A DNA stretch of 64,000 nt from Lepidurus packardi (lineage: Eukaryota; Arthropoda; Branchiopoda; Notostraca; Triopsidae): assembly GCA_023053545.1 (NCBI GenBank), contig JAKZAN010000003.1, positions 405,501 to 469,500 on the forward strand, given 5' to 3'. A program made the position numbers and the translations under genes. The notes under the pieces are model-generated. The model searched no databases. It saw only the letters and a program-made list of their open reading frames with translations, and was not told where the DNA came from. How positions within the stretch are numbered: position 1 is the stretch's first letter; each line of letters begins with the position of its first letter. Below are positions 20,941 through 31,680 of this stretch, piece by piece.

Positions 20941-21134
20941 AGTACTTAGGGCTAGTCTAAAAACACGATTTCATTGTTTCCGCTCCCAATTTTCTTCCAC
21001 AGGCCTAAAACTTTTGCAAAGAGCACACTTACGCATGCGCATAAGTTGTTTTGAGCACATGTTCCCAGTTCCTCCATGCATTTTTCTCGGCCACTTTTCT
21101 CTTTCTTCCTATATTTCACAACGCCGCTTCTACC

Positions 21135-21713
21135 ATGGCTTCGAAAAAGCAATCTGTGAACATATCCTGCGAGGATCGAGCTAAGCAGTTTCCGAAAGGA
21201 ATTTTACATGATGATGGTGGAAAACTCTTTTGCACGATTTGAAATGTTAGTTTGGATCACACTAGAAAAGGTTCAATTGATCGTCACCTTGAAACTCAAG
21301 CGCATCGTTCGAAAAGAGAGGCAAAGGATGAGAATTCCGAATTAGTTAGTAAAAGACAATGCACAATCGTCGAAACGTTTAATCGCCATACCGAATCTCG
21401 GGACGCCCGAAACTTGACTCACTTCAAACTTGTTGAGGCTTTTATAGTAGCTAATATACCGCTGGCGAAATTGGATCACCCTAAACTACGTGAATATTTA
21501 CAAGTACTAACTTGCACCCTGTTACTCCTGATTATTTAATTTTACGTATTCCAGGAATCCGTGAAGAATTCAGGCAAATTGCCCAATTCGAGTGCTCTAC
21601 GACGTCTTTACCAGGCAAAGGTTTATGCTGTGTTGCAAGAGGAGTGGCTTTTAAAAGTGTCTTCTTTTTCCTCTATCTCCATCGCAACTGAGGAGTCGAG
21701 CGATGTACAAGAC
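21135..21713 (+). pseudogene. hAT-type protein with CGGBP1-like BED finger, 5' part
   Basis: Starts at ATG 21135. The first block, FPKGILHDDGGKLFCT... DHTRKGSIDRHLETQAH, matches the zinc-finger region of CGGBP1 and related hAT proteins (two Cys, two His). The second Cys of the finger is replaced by an in-frame TGA at about 21241. KLVEAFIVANIPLAKLDHPKLREYL follows, then, after a break of about 45 bases near 21510-21555 that contains stops, NSGKLPNSSALRRLYQAKVY. The frame reaches ATEESSDVQD and is cut by the LTR element. In the family this region leads into the first catalytic block. Inactive. Confidence 0.75.
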
Positions 21714-21808
21714 TGTGGTGAGTTGGTTAACTCAGACAGTTATGTAATACAGTGTATAACCAGCAGATGTAGTGGCGGGACTAATACAGTCAGAACAAAA
21801 ACACAACA
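21714..21808 (+). repeat. 5' LTR, 95 bp
   Basis: Matches 31375-31469 with about six differences. Short for an LTR, with no obvious TATA or AATAAA inside. Confidence 0.87.
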
Positions 21809-21823
21809 TGGCGCAGTCGGTAT
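21809..21823 (+). other. primer-binding site
   Basis: TGGCGCAGTCGGTAT begins exactly at the LTR end. TGG at this position is the complement of a tRNA 3' CCA end. Confidence 0.7.
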
Positions 21824-21876
21824 AAGTTTATCTCTGACCTTTGTGAATTCGTTTTCAACCCTAAGTGTGTGTGAAA

Positions 21877-22058
21877 ATGCCACGCAATCGTAGAAGCAGG
21901 GGGACACTTCAGAAGATAGTCATCCCGCAGAAGGTGCTGAAAGTACGAAAACCCAATTACAAAAAGAGAGTTAATCGCCCTGCTCACCGAACAAGAGCAA
22001 GAGTTCCGCGAGACCCAAGACAGGGAGCGCGAGGCTCGAGAGCTCCTGCAGACGCAAC
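21877..22058 (+). pseudogene. Gag N-terminus of the 95-bp-LTR element
   Basis: Begins at ATG 21877 (MPRNRRSRG). A Glu/Gln/Arg-rich, probably coiled-coil region follows (LLTEQEQEFRETQDRE, then REARELLQ) after two frame changes. The reading is cut at 22058 by insertion of the inner Ty3/Gypsy element and continues at 27168 after it. Confidence 0.65.
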
Positions 22059-22236
22059 TGTAGCGTAAACCGTAAAAAGTAAAGTAAACTTCAACAGATC
22101 TCGATCTCAATACGTGTATCTCTCTTCGAGGTTGCGAAAGAACTCTCCACAAAAACAGCAAAACATACAACATCAGAAATCAACCCCTTTCCCCAGTTCA
22201 GGGGCCGTAGGCATTTGCCCCAGGCCACACGTGACA
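22059..22236 (-). repeat. inner Gypsy 3' LTR, 178 bp
   Basis: Partner of 26990-27167, with the same length and only a few substitutions, so the insertion is fairly young. Confidence 0.92.
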
Positions 22237-22367
22237 CTAGGCCACACTACCCTTTAGCGCCGCCCTCGGCGCGAGCCCGAACTAAGGGGTAATGACACAA
22301 AGAGATCACATTTTTTTTCATAATCAGGTAATATGAACAAAAGAAAGCGAAAGAACAAGAAGAAAGG
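22237..22367 (-). other. 3' untranslated part of the inner Gypsy element
   Basis: Short GC-rich then A-rich stretch between the pol stop and the 3' LTR, with an AAAGAAAGCGAAAGAACAAG-like purine run near 22340-22360. Confidence 0.5.
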
Positions 22368-25300
22368 TTATTCCGTATAATCCGCTAAATAACGAGGCCG
22401 ACGAACAACACGCCCGACCCGTGTACGCAGTGGGTTAGGGATTTCATCCACCGCGGGTGGCGAAGACGAGGGATTTCCATCGCAGTGTCCGACCGGTTCG
22501 TCGTTTAAGTCAGCATCGTCGCATTCACTTCCGGACTCGCTGGCACTAATGAAGCCAGCCTTAAACGGTTTCATCTGGCTCACATGCACGGGGAAGATGC
22601 GCCATATCTTCCTTGAACGGCGATTAGGCAAGTCTTCTACTCTATACGTGACCGGAGTGAGCCGTTTCATAACCCGAAATGGGCCCTGGAATCGGGGCTG
22701 TAATTTCCGGTTTTTGGTACCGTTCTTCCTTGGACGCAATACCCATACAAGTGAATTCACTGGGTAGATAGGAGCGGAGCTCCGTCGAGCATTGGTGTAC
22801 CCGATTTGCTTGCGCTGTTCTGCCCGCGTTCGCCGACGAGCCAGCCGTAACATTCTTCGAACCCGCTGAAGGAAGCTACGATAGCCAGTGGGCGCCTCTT
22901 CCGGCCAGGGATACTGAGTGTACTCTGGCAGGACCGGAAGTCTCCCATACACAAGCTCGAATGGAGAATACTTCGTCGTCTCCTGACGAGAGGTATTCAA
23001 TGCGAAGACAGTCTGCGGGACGAAACGATCCCAGTTTCGTTCACTGTCTCCAAGACACAAGGCCATTACGCCAATTAAACTACGATTGGTGCGTTCACAC
23101 AACCCATTTGACTGAGGGTGGTATGCAGCAGCCATAGCGTGTCGCATCCCCAGAGTATCCAATGCGTCTTCAAACAGTTGGGCGGTAAACGCCGTTCCGC
23201 GATCACTTATCAACTTGAGAGGCGCTCCGTGACGATAAACTACTTGGTTTAACAGAAAATCCGTGGCCACCGATGTCGAGGTATCGGGGACGGCGGCGGC
23301 TTCAATCCAACGTGTCGCGTAGTCGACAGCTACGAGGACGTGCTTATTGCCACGATCGGTTGGATGAAGAGGTCCCACATGGTCAATCCCGATGGCATGG
23401 AATGGAATACTTTGTGCGCGTGTCGGCTGTAATTCCCCTGCGGGCCTCCCAATCACGGGCTTAAACATCTGACAACGGATGCAGGAACTAACATATTCAC
23501 GCACGTGTTTGTTCATTTTCGGCCACCAGTACCGATTATGAACCTTGTCGAGCGTTTTTGCTATGCCGACATGTCCTCCACTGACACTGTCGTGGCATTC
23601 AGACAGCACGATGCGTCGCATACACCGTGGTACAACCAGCCTCAACCTTCTCCTGTGATCCCCCAATGTGCGATAGAGAACACCATCTTCCACAGTAAAA
23701 ATACCGGCATATTTCGACTCTCCAGTCTCCAGCGAGCCGATGATTGCACCCACAAACCGGTCGCCCCTCTGTTGCAATCCGAAGTCATCCCTCTTGTTCT
23801 GCGACCGAGTAATTGTCGCACAAATGGGCTGAAAATCTGCTTCGGGAATGCGAGAAAGTGCGTCCGCGACCACATTCTGAGTGCCCTTAATATGCTGAAT
23901 ACTAAAATCAAACTCCTGTAAAGCCAGGACCCAACGCGCAAACTTCCCGGAGATTTCTCTTTTTTTGAACAACCACACTACCGCCATGTTATCCGTTCGC
24001 AGTGTAAAGTGTTTCCCTAGTAGATAGGGCCTGAGCTTCTGAACGGCCCAAACTACTGCCATACATTCAAGTTCGTTGCTATGCCATTTACGTTCAGCAT
24101 CCGTCAACCTTCGACTTAGATAGCAAACAACACCCTCCTCACCCTCATTGAGCTGCGACAGCACCGCACCTAAACCAGTACCACTCGCGTCCGTACGTAA
24201 AATAAGAGGTGTAGCTTCATCATAATGAACCAAAGTGGGAGCCGATGTTAATGCTGTGATCAAGCGACGAAATGCCTGTTCCTGATCGTTCTTCCAAATC
24301 CAAATGACTCCTTTCTTCAACAGATCATTAAGGGGGCACGCGATGCTAGCAAAATTGTAAATAAAACGCCGATAGTAGGAAGCGAGCCCCAAAAAGCTTC
24401 GTACGTCGCGGAGACTCTTTGGAGTCGGGTAATCGGACACGACCTCAATCTTGCTCGGATCCGGACGAATGCCTTCACCAGAAATGACATGGCCCAAATA
24501 GAGGATTGTCCGACTTGCGAAAAGGCATTTGCTCGGCTTGAGCAACAATCCCGCTCGTCTCAGCGCTTCCAATACCAACGACAACCGCTCCAAATGTTCC
24601 TCGAACGTGCGAGAATACACCATGATATCGTCCAGATAAACTAGACAATACCGCCATTTCAGGCTCCCCAAGATCCGGTCCAGAAGACGCTGGAAGGACG
24701 CAGGAGCATTGCACAAGCCTTGTGGCATGCGCTTGTACTGAAAAAGCCCATCCGGAGTACAAAAAGCCGTCTTGGGTCGATCTTCCTCGACCAAGTCCAC
24801 CTGCCAGTATCCATGGCACATATCTAGTGTGGTGAAGTACGTTGCACCAGCCAACCTATCCAACACATCGTCTATTCTCGGGAGAGGATATGCGTCCTTC
24901 CGAGTAACATCGTTGAGCCTGCGGTAGTCTATGCAGAACCGAGGACTTCCGTCCTTCTTACGTACCAGAACGACGGGGAAAGACCAAGGACTGATGGACG
25001 GCTCGATGACATCCATCAACCGCATAGCACAAACCTGCTCTCGGATAAGTTCCCGCTCGCGATAAGGTACCCGCCTTGGATGAACTGAGACTGGAATCGC
25101 ATTCCCAGTATCAATCCGATGCGGTAATAGATTGCAGAAACCCAGATCAGACTTCGTCTTCGCGAACCAGTCGCTGTAATCATGAAGCATCGTTAGAAGC
25201 CGATCTCGTTCCTCAGGGGCCAAATCCTCCCCTACGCGCAGATCTACCTCTACCGTCTCGGTCGTCTGTTGCGGGGATACGACACACATACTGTTGGACA

Positions 25301-26066
25301 TGGAAGCAGGAGTCCTTGACACCTCTTCTAACGCATGGTCAACGACGATCCCTCGACCCAGAGGTTCTCCTTTCGACAGCCTGATGGATTGGTCGCCGAA
25401 GTTCAGAACCGGTACATGCACGACCCCATTCTCAGCCGTTAGTAAGCAACTCGGAATAGCCCATTCGCGACCTGGTCCGGCGCTTAGCTTCGGTTCCAAG
25501 TGCAACGTGTCGCGATCGACTCCCACACTTGCTGCGATGAACCGAAGTGATCCTGCAGGGATTCCAACCTCCTGCCCCGACAGCGCTTCAACGCCATCAC
25601 ATGGGACCTCGAGAACCTCCATCTTCTCCAGAAAGTTTTCATCCCACGAGGTCTCCATCACGGCTACAGGATTCGATCCTACTATCGTGCTTGGAACCAA
25701 CTCGTCGCTGCGACGACTATCTCTGCCTACCAATACTGGTAGCTCCACCTCGAACCGTCCATTACGAGCCCTGACGGTTGCATTGACGCTCATAAACCAA
25801 TCGCTTCCCAAGATCAAGGCAAACGGTGCGTTATCTACGACTGAGACGCGGGGGAGTTCTACCACTCTCCCCAGAACCTCCACCGTCAACGAGACGGAAC
25901 CCACAGAGGTGAACGGACGCCCATTCGCGCATCGGAAATCCAAGCGGTACTTGTCCGAGATTGAATCGACCAAAGAGCCCAAATCCCGATGGCGAACCAA
26001 ACTACCGATGGCCCCACTGTCTACCAGTGCCTCCACGCAACCAACTCCGTCGATCACGGCACTCAA
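22368..26066 (-). CDS. Ty3/Gypsy Pol: protease, RT, RNase H, integrase (intact frame)
   Basis: A 1232-residue uninterrupted frame. Protease: VEALVDSGAIGSLV near the start. Reverse transcriptase: SPWSFPVVLVRKKDGSPRF, DMCHGYWQVDL, then YLDDIMVYS. RNase H: LRTDASGTGLGAVLSQ, with a DALSRI end. Integrase: an HHCC segment (CHDSVSGGHVG, then SSCIRCQMFK), with acidic residues in AIGIDHVGPLH, KLISDRGTAF and NGLCERTNR. The C-terminal part has the GPF/Y-like stretch (RFQGPFRVMKR). No ATG at the frame start, so expression would need a -1 frameshift from gag. No chromodomain. Long plus-strand frames over the same DNA are shadows. Confidence 0.93.
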   Translation of the reverse strand: MSAVIDGVGCVEALVDSGAIGSLVRHRDLGSLVDSISDKYRLDFRCANGRPFTSVGSVSLTVEVLGRVVELPRVSVVDNAPFALILGSDWFMSVNATVRARNGRFEVELPVLVGRDSRRSDELVPSTIVGSNPVAVMETSWDENFLEKMEVLEVPCDGVEALSGQEVGIPAGSLRFIAASVGVDRDTLHLEPKLSAGPGREWAIPSCLLTAENGVVHVPVLNFGDQSIRLSKGEPLGRGIVVDHALEEVSRTPASMSNSMCVVSPQQTTETVEVDLRVGEDLAPEERDRLLTMLHDYSDWFAKTKSDLGFCNLLPHRIDTGNAIPVSVHPRRVPYRERELIREQVCAMRLMDVIEPSISPWSFPVVLVRKKDGSPRFCIDYRRLNDVTRKDAYPLPRIDDVLDRLAGATYFTTLDMCHGYWQVDLVEEDRPKTAFCTPDGLFQYKRMPQGLCNAPASFQRLLDRILGSLKWRYCLVYLDDIMVYSRTFEEHLERLSLVLEALRRAGLLLKPSKCLFASRTILYLGHVISGEGIRPDPSKIEVVSDYPTPKSLRDVRSFLGLASYYRRFIYNFASIACPLNDLLKKGVIWIWKNDQEQAFRRLITALTSAPTLVHYDEATPLILRTDASGTGLGAVLSQLNEGEEGVVCYLSRRLTDAERKWHSNELECMAVVWAVQKLRPYLLGKHFTLRTDNMAVVWLFKKREISGKFARWVLALQEFDFSIQHIKGTQNVVADALSRIPEADFQPICATITRSQNKRDDFGLQQRGDRFVGAIIGSLETGESKYAGIFTVEDGVLYRTLGDHRRRLRLVVPRCMRRIVLSECHDSVSGGHVGIAKTLDKVHNRYWWPKMNKHVREYVSSCIRCQMFKPVIGRPAGELQPTRAQSIPFHAIGIDHVGPLHPTDRGNKHVLVAVDYATRWIEAAAVPDTSTSVATDFLLNQVVYRHGAPLKLISDRGTAFTAQLFEDALDTLGMRHAMAAAYHPQSNGLCERTNRSLIGVMALCLGDSERNWDRFVPQTVFALNTSRQETTKYSPFELVYGRLPVLPEYTQYPWPEEAPTGYRSFLQRVRRMLRLARRRTRAEQRKQIGYTNARRSSAPIYPVNSLVWVLRPRKNGTKNRKLQPRFQGPFRVMKRLTPVTYRVEDLPNRRSRKIWRIFPVHVSQMKPFKAGFISASESGSECDDADLNDEPVGHCDGNPSSSPPAVDEIPNPLRTRVGRVVRRPRYLADYTE

Positions 26067-26122
26067 CGTGGGAAGCCGCGAACCTTTAGCAGGGACTTCA
26101 TAGACAACAGCCGACCCTGCCC

Positions 26123-26688
26123 CTATGGGGCGGCTTGCCCGTTTCCCGAGGGCTTACGAGGACTTGTTGGACAATCACGTCGCAGATGCCCGAGCATCTT
26201 GCAGCCATAGCACTGGATCTGATCCAGTGCTCTGCGGGGTCCGATGGGCCGTTCTTCATCAGGTGCCACCCCTCCGGAGTTCCCCTCACGTCTCTTCACC
26301 GAGACACTGCGGTTCAGCTGCAGCGTCAGTTCCCTCATCGCCGAAGTCAATTCGGACACGGAATCGGGTACTGGAGACTGAGGCGGACTGACTTTCACCA
26401 ACGTCGCTAAGCGTTGAGGAATGGCAGAAGGCAGTCGACCCTCGGGCACAAATTTCGGGTGTCCTACAGAAGCGCCAACGTCTAAAGACCCCATCACGCA
26501 CGGACCACTTCGCTGTCCCCGGTTTCATCGGGCTTCGCCATAATGGAAGGCTGAATAACGTTCCCGGGGGGCACACGTGGAGCACGGGGAACGACTCTCC
26601 CACTTCGCAAAAAAGTTCCTAACCTGGGACGAGTCCGCGCTGCCACGTCGTCACAGGAACTTATGTTCGAATCCTCACCATACATGCG
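26123..26688 (-). pseudogene. Gag of the inner Gypsy element, short and frameshifted
   Basis: ATG at 26688 (MYGEDSNISSC...) opens a frame that stops near 26494. The C-terminal part continues in another frame from 26497 to 26123 and carries one CCHC knuckle, CYGCKMLGHLRRDC, near its end. Together the two parts are under 200 residues, far shorter than the 300-400 usual for this family, and I see no capsid core, so part of gag appears deleted. Pol lies downstream in the -1 frame. Confidence 0.7.
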
Positions 26689-26989
26689 AGGTTTCGAATG
26701 TTTAGGACTGGAGGTGCTAGCTTCAACAAGGGGAATAAAAAGAATTCGTCGTGGATGCAATAGGCAGGGAGAAGTCAAACTGTGTCCTTGTCACCAAAGC
26801 AATTTAAGGTACTCCGCGACCCGCTTTGTACACTTTTTCAAAGGACCTCACAACGACCACACCCAGGACTCCTATTGCTCCTAAGAGATTCCAGCCACTG
26901 ACCTACCAGTCCCAAATTACACAGCACGAAATGCAGATTGTAGGCAATCGAGAGCAATACAATCGGCTATCCCACCGCTGCCACCAAAT
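26689..26989 (-). other. leader between 5' LTR and gag of the inner Gypsy element
   Basis: Directly after the 5' LTR the minus strand reads TTTGGTGGCAGCGGTGGG, a probable primer-binding site. The rest is untranslated leader without a long frame. Confidence 0.55.
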
Positions 26990-27167
26990 TGTAGCGTAAA
27001 CCTTAAAAAGTAAAGTAAACTTCAACAGATCTCGATCTCAATACGTGTATCTCTCTTCGAGGTTGAAAAAGAACTCTCCACAAAAACAGCAAAACATACA
27101 ACATCAGAAATCAAGCCCTTTCCCCAGTTCAGGGGCCGTAGGCATTTTCCCCAGGCCACACGTGACA
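26990..27167 (-). repeat. inner Gypsy 5' LTR, 178 bp
   Basis: Partner of 22059-22236; next to the CAAC duplication at 27168-27171. Confidence 0.92.
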
Positions 27168-28141
27168 CAACTTTTAAGTGCCTTTGCAGCCCTAACCAAC
27201 GCGTCAAGCAGCCACCCCAACCCTAGGCCGCAACGCGTAGAACAACCGGTTTCGTGTGACAGCAGCAAGGCGAAAATTAACGTTTCGAATTTCGAGAAGC
27301 TGGAATTCGACGTTTCTCTAAGGGACTTCAAGACTTGGCGCGCCAAATGGGAGGATTTATGCAAGTTGGAAAGGGTGAACCAGCATCCTATCGACGTGCA
27401 AATGTCAGCATTGAGATCCGTAATGACTGACAAAATGCACCAGGCCATCGAGATGATTTTAAACATCACACCCGAGAACCACTACGAAATGGATGAAGTC
27501 CTCGACAAAATCGCCGAATACCTCCGAGGTCGCAAGAATATGGCATTAGATCGCGCAGAATTTGACGAGCGCTGCCAAAGACAGTCAGAATCATTCGACG
27601 ACTACTTTATTCGCCTACAAAAAATCGCCGGTTGTGCAGACCTCTGCAGCGTATGTTGGGAAACACGCCTGACTACCCGGATTATATCCGGAATCAAAGA
27701 CCAAGAGACCCACAAGAAGATCTTGGCTATTACGCCGTTCCCACCGTTGCAAGTTACAGTAAACATTTGCCGTAGCGAAGAAAACGCGGCTAAAAATGCG
27801 CCCATTCTCTCAAAAGCCTCGATTAGCGCGATTAATCGGGACAAAGCCCCCGAAACCAGCCAACGAAGTCACCGAAGCAAAAACCGCAATTCACAATCAC
27901 AAATTAGGCCTGGCACCTGCCATAGATGCGGAACGTCGCATATAATGGTAAATGTCCAGCGATGGGTCGAACATGCAGTATATGCCAGAAACCGAACCAT
28001 TTCGCGAAAATGTGCAAGGACAAGGACCCAAAAGCCCAACAGAAACCGTCGGAGAACACAGGACCAGGAAAAAAGATCGCAGTGTACGGTTCCTGCAAGT
28101 TGGGAGGCGTAGCCGCGTTCCCCAAATCAGCGTCGAAATAA
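27168..28141 (+). pseudogene. Gag of the 95-bp-LTR element, main part
   Basis: Continues the reading cut at 22058. It contains a Ty3/Gypsy capsid region (FEKLEFDVSLRDFKTWRAKW, then RGRKNMALDRAEFDERCQR and ESFDDYFIRLQKIAG). After a frame change near 27930 comes a nucleocapsid with CHRCG and the knuckle CSICQKPNHFAKMC. The frame change after the first Cys pair splits the zinc region. No functional Gag is expected. Confidence 0.8.
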
Positions 28142-31100
28142 GCGATTTGGCCACTGGAGCAAGGTTGGGGAAAATATTCGCCGTACCCGACAGTGGAGCT
28201 TAAGCGACAGTAGCCGGCTTGGACGTCATACACACCTTGGGAATTCACGAGCACAATCTCAAATGTAAGAGCATAGACGGATTAGTAGCCGCGAATGACC
28301 TAACAATGGACGTTATTGGCGAAATAGACTCCATTATTGCCCTAAAAGGAAGGTCAACCACGGAGACAATAATCGTGAGCCCACAGCAAAAGGGATTGCT
28401 GTTACCATGGACAGCATGCAAAGAGTTGGGAATCCTCCCAGAGCATTTCCCAGAACCCATTAAACTCTGATCAGTCCAAGAAAGCGACAAAGCAGGCATA
28501 GACGCTCAGCGGACGATGCTCAAGCAACAGCTGTTGACGGAATTCGACGACGTATTTAGCGAGGAGGGAAATCTGGTTACGATGAACGGACCGCCAATGA
28601 AAATCGAGTTACGGGAAAACGCCACTCCGTATATCGTCAATGGACCACGTCCCATCCCATATGCCCAAAGAGAAGAGGTGAAGAGGATGCTGGACGAAAT
28701 GGAGCAGAGCGGCATCATCAGCCCCGTTACCGAACCAAGCGAATGGACGCACCCCCTCGTAGTTGTCCAAAAACCAAAAGGAGGAATACGTATTTGTGTC
28801 GACTTAACAAAGTTGAACGCCTTCGTAAAAAGACCCTTTCACCCAGTGCAGTTGCCAAAAGACGTACTAGCCAGCGTGTCCATTCAAGACAGCTTTTTCT
28901 CAACGATGGACGCAACCCATGGATATTGGCAAATCCCGCTTGACGAAGCGAGCCAAAAACTGACAATATTGGTCACCCCATGGGGCCGTTACGAGTTCCT
29001 AAGAGGAACCATGGGTCTAATATCTGCCGGTGATGAATTTTGTCGCCGTACAGATAAAGTATTCCATGGGATGTTGCACTTGTCAAAAGTAGTTAACGAC
29101 ATACTCGTCCACAACGAAACGTTGCAACAGCATCTCAAGAGCGTACGAGAGAATCTACAACGCTGTCGCGAGGCCGGTATAACACTAAGCAGGAAGAAGT
29201 TCGCATTCGCCGAGCCAGAAGTAAACTGGTGCGGTTATGTAGTCAAGAAGGGAGGAATCGCTGCAGATCCTGCAAAACTGTGGCGGATTACCAAGTTCCC
29301 TCGGCCAACAAATATCACCGCCCTCAGATCATTTATGGGACTCGTCGAGCAGCTAGCTCACTTCTCACACGAAGTAAGCGCGCTAGCAACGCCATTACGC
29401 CCTCTTCTGAAAGCTTCAAACACGTTCGAATGGAACCATGACATTAAGTCGCCTTCCTAGCACTTGAAAAAGCGCTGACAGCTCCACCCGTACTCGCCCC
29501 GTATGAACCGACGCTCGAGACAGCATTAATGACCGACGCGTCCAGGAAGAATGGCCTTGGATTTGCCTTACTTCAAAAACACGGGAGCCAATGGAAATTT
29601 ATCCAATGCGGTTCGCGATTTGTAACCGAAGCCGAAAGTCGCTACGCCATGGTAGAACTGGAACTTAGAGCTGTCGAGTGGATCATGAAGAAGTGTCGAT
29701 TACACCTTCTTGGCCTACCAAAATTCACGCTAATCGTAGACCACCAGCCTTTAGTCACCATTTTGGACAAATATACACTGGACGCCGTAGAAAACCCGCG
29801 TTTACAGCGAATGAAGGAGCGAATATCGCAATTCGTATCCAAAACGATCTGGAAAAAAGGGAAAAATCACTCCATACCATACGCATTAAGCCGTTCACCA
29901 GTCACAGATCCCTCGGCAGAAGACCTAGAAGAGGATCACAATGCGAGTCAAGCATGCGACGCAGCTATGAAAGTACGAGTGATCGAAGCTACAGAGTTGA
30001 AGACAGCAATTCCCGACCAAATGTTAGAAAATTTGAAAAAGGTCGCAAAAGACGACCTGGAATATGGCGAAGTAATTAATGCTGTCGAAAATGGATTTCC
30101 CAAATCAAATGCGCAAGCTAGTAAAGCGATAAAACCCTACTGGAATATCCGAAATGAATTATCTACTTCGGATGGCCTTTTATTGTTCAGAGCTCGTATC
30201 GTCATCCCGAAAGCCACAAGGAAAGACAATTTGGAAAATCTGCACGCTTCAAACCAAGGGATAGAGCGATCAAAAAGGCGAGCCCGACAAACCGTATTTT
30301 GTCCCGGCATGAACAACGACATCATGACTACGGTGCAAAGCTGCGTGCCATGTCAAGAGCACCGCACCTGCTTGCCACCTGAGCCGTTGTCAACCGAACC
30401 CACCCCTAAGCGAGCGTTCGAAGAAGTCGCGATAGACCCCTTTAAAGAAGGATCAAAGGCATTTTTGGTATAAACCGATAGATCATCGAGTTGGCCAATC
30501 GTCGACGTATGGCGCGGACGAGACCCGGCAACCGCGGACGTAGTACGTGCACTTGGAAGAAACTTCGTGGACTTCGGAGTTCCGCTAAGGTTGCGATCCG
30601 ACGGTGGCCCACAATTTAAGTCCGCAGAATTCGCGGAGTTCTTGAAAAATTGGGAGTAGAGCACAGGAAGTCCACCCCATACTACCTTCAGAGCAATGGT
30701 CTAGCGGAAGCCGCAGTTAAAGCAATGAAGTCGCTAGTAAAGAAGACTTCACCCTCAGGCGATTTGAACACAGACTCATTCCGCAGAGGATTGCTTGAAT
30801 GGAGAAACACTCCGAGAGAACATGGAAGATCCCCAGCGCAAATCGTCTTTGGCCGCCCATTGCGTTCCATCATTCCCGCTCACCAGATGGCATTCGAACC
30901 GGAGAATAAATTGATTTAGGTCGAAGCGAAAGGAAGCGGAGGAGCTGAAGAGGGCAACTAAAGAGCGGTATGACGAAAGGACCAGAACGTTACCCCCTTT
31001 ACAACAAGGAGATGCAGTCCGAGTCCAGAATCATACAACGAAGCCTTGGGACCAAACCGGCCTTATCGTAGACGTAGGGAAACGAAGGGATTACCGTATC

Positions 31101-31290
31101 CTTTCGCCCACGGGTGCAGAGTACTGGAGGAACAGAAGATTTCTCCAACTGGACCATACTTTATCGGACGGTGAGCGCATCGGAGGAAATCCCGACGATG
31201 GCAGCGACACACCGAATCGTAAAACCCGAAAAGGAGTTACCTCCAGCTATGCAGTAAAGCGCAGGAGCCCAATAATTGTCAAAGCCCCAA
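28142..31290 (+). pseudogene. Pol of the 95-bp-LTR element, several breaks
   Basis: Protease region: FAVPDSGA followed by an in-frame TAA at about 28202. Reverse transcriptase at 28516-29460: HPLVVVQKPKGGIRICVDL, MDATHGYWQIPL, then VVNDILVHN where a D-D pair is usual, so the first catalytic Asp of the pair is Asn. A frame change near 29450 leads to RNase H ([16 protein letters not shown]) and the integrase zinc segment. A stop at about 30471 and another at about 30657 break the integrase core (LRSDGGPQF, then STPYYLQSNGLAEAAV). The C-terminal part decays after 30919. Inactive. Confidence 0.87.
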
Positions 31291-31374
31291 AGAAGCTAAA
31301 TTTATAACTAATTTGATATGTATGTCCCTAGTAATGTGAAAGCTTCAATCATTATTGGAATCTTAATGGGGGGA

Positions 31375-31469
31375 TGTGGTGAGTTGGTTAACTCGTACAG
31401 TTATGTAATGCAGTGTAAAGCCACCAGATGTAGTGGCGGGACTAATACAGTCAGAACAAAAACACAACA
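31375..31469 (+). repeat. 3' LTR, 95 bp
   Basis: Partner of 21714-21808; preceded by a purine run and followed by AAGAT. Confidence 0.87.
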
Positions 31470-31680
31470 AAGATCGATATGTACTTCACATTCTTTTTAT
31501 ACCACAAATTCAACTGAAATCAGCTACATCGTTATCAACTTCGCCATCCTTAGAGGTATTCTGCGTCGACATAGTAAACCTAGAGCACGTGAACAGCACG
31601 ACAGTCTCACAGGCCTTTTAAATATTTTATTTTTCGACTGTATTTCGGACTTCGAGTTGAAAAAAGGGCCAATTTAAGTG
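31470..31680 (+). pseudogene. hAT-type protein (CGGBP1-like), 3' remnant
   Basis: Resumes the frame cut at 21713: RYVLHILFIPQIQL, then FCVDIVNLEHVNSTTVSQAF, which fits the segment after the first catalytic block in hAT proteins. The second catalytic Asp, the Glu and the dimerisation domain are absent; the frame ends and the inverted repeat follows at 31753-31770. Confidence 0.6.

Larger units (their letters stand above)
22059..27167 (-). mobile_element. inner Ty3/Gypsy element, minus strand
   Basis: LTRs of 178 bases at 22059-22236 and 26990-27167 (on the plus strand TGTAGCG...CGTGACA). The insertion is flanked by CAAC at 22055-22058 and CAAC at 27168-27171, a 4-bp target duplication. It interrupts the gag of the surrounding LTR element. 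The minus-strand pol is a single open frame of 1232 codons, while gag is short and broken. Confidence 0.92.
21714..31469 (+). mobile_element. Ty3/Gypsy-like LTR element with 95-bp LTRs
   Basis: Two direct repeats of 95 bases (21714-21808 and 31375-31469), starting TGTGGTGAG and ending CACAACA, bound gag-pol on the plus strand. The left LTR is followed directly by TGGCGCAGTCGGT, a normal primer-binding site. The right LTR is preceded by a purine run (AATGGGGGGA). Flanks are AAGAC (21709-21713) and AAGAT (31470-31474), a 5-bp duplication with one change. It inserted into the hAT transposase frame, which resumes correctly on the other side. It is itself split by another element at 22059-27167. 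Confidence 0.88.

Noticed and set aside
20478-20949. open frames of 106-141 codons on both strands
   Set aside because: They come from the CAGTGCA minisatellite and consist of repeated Cys/Thr/His/Pro words.
25294-26103. 269-codon open frame on the plus strand
   Set aside because: It is antisense to the intact Ty3/Gypsy pol at 22368-26066, has Ser/Thr/Arg-rich shadow composition and no known motif.
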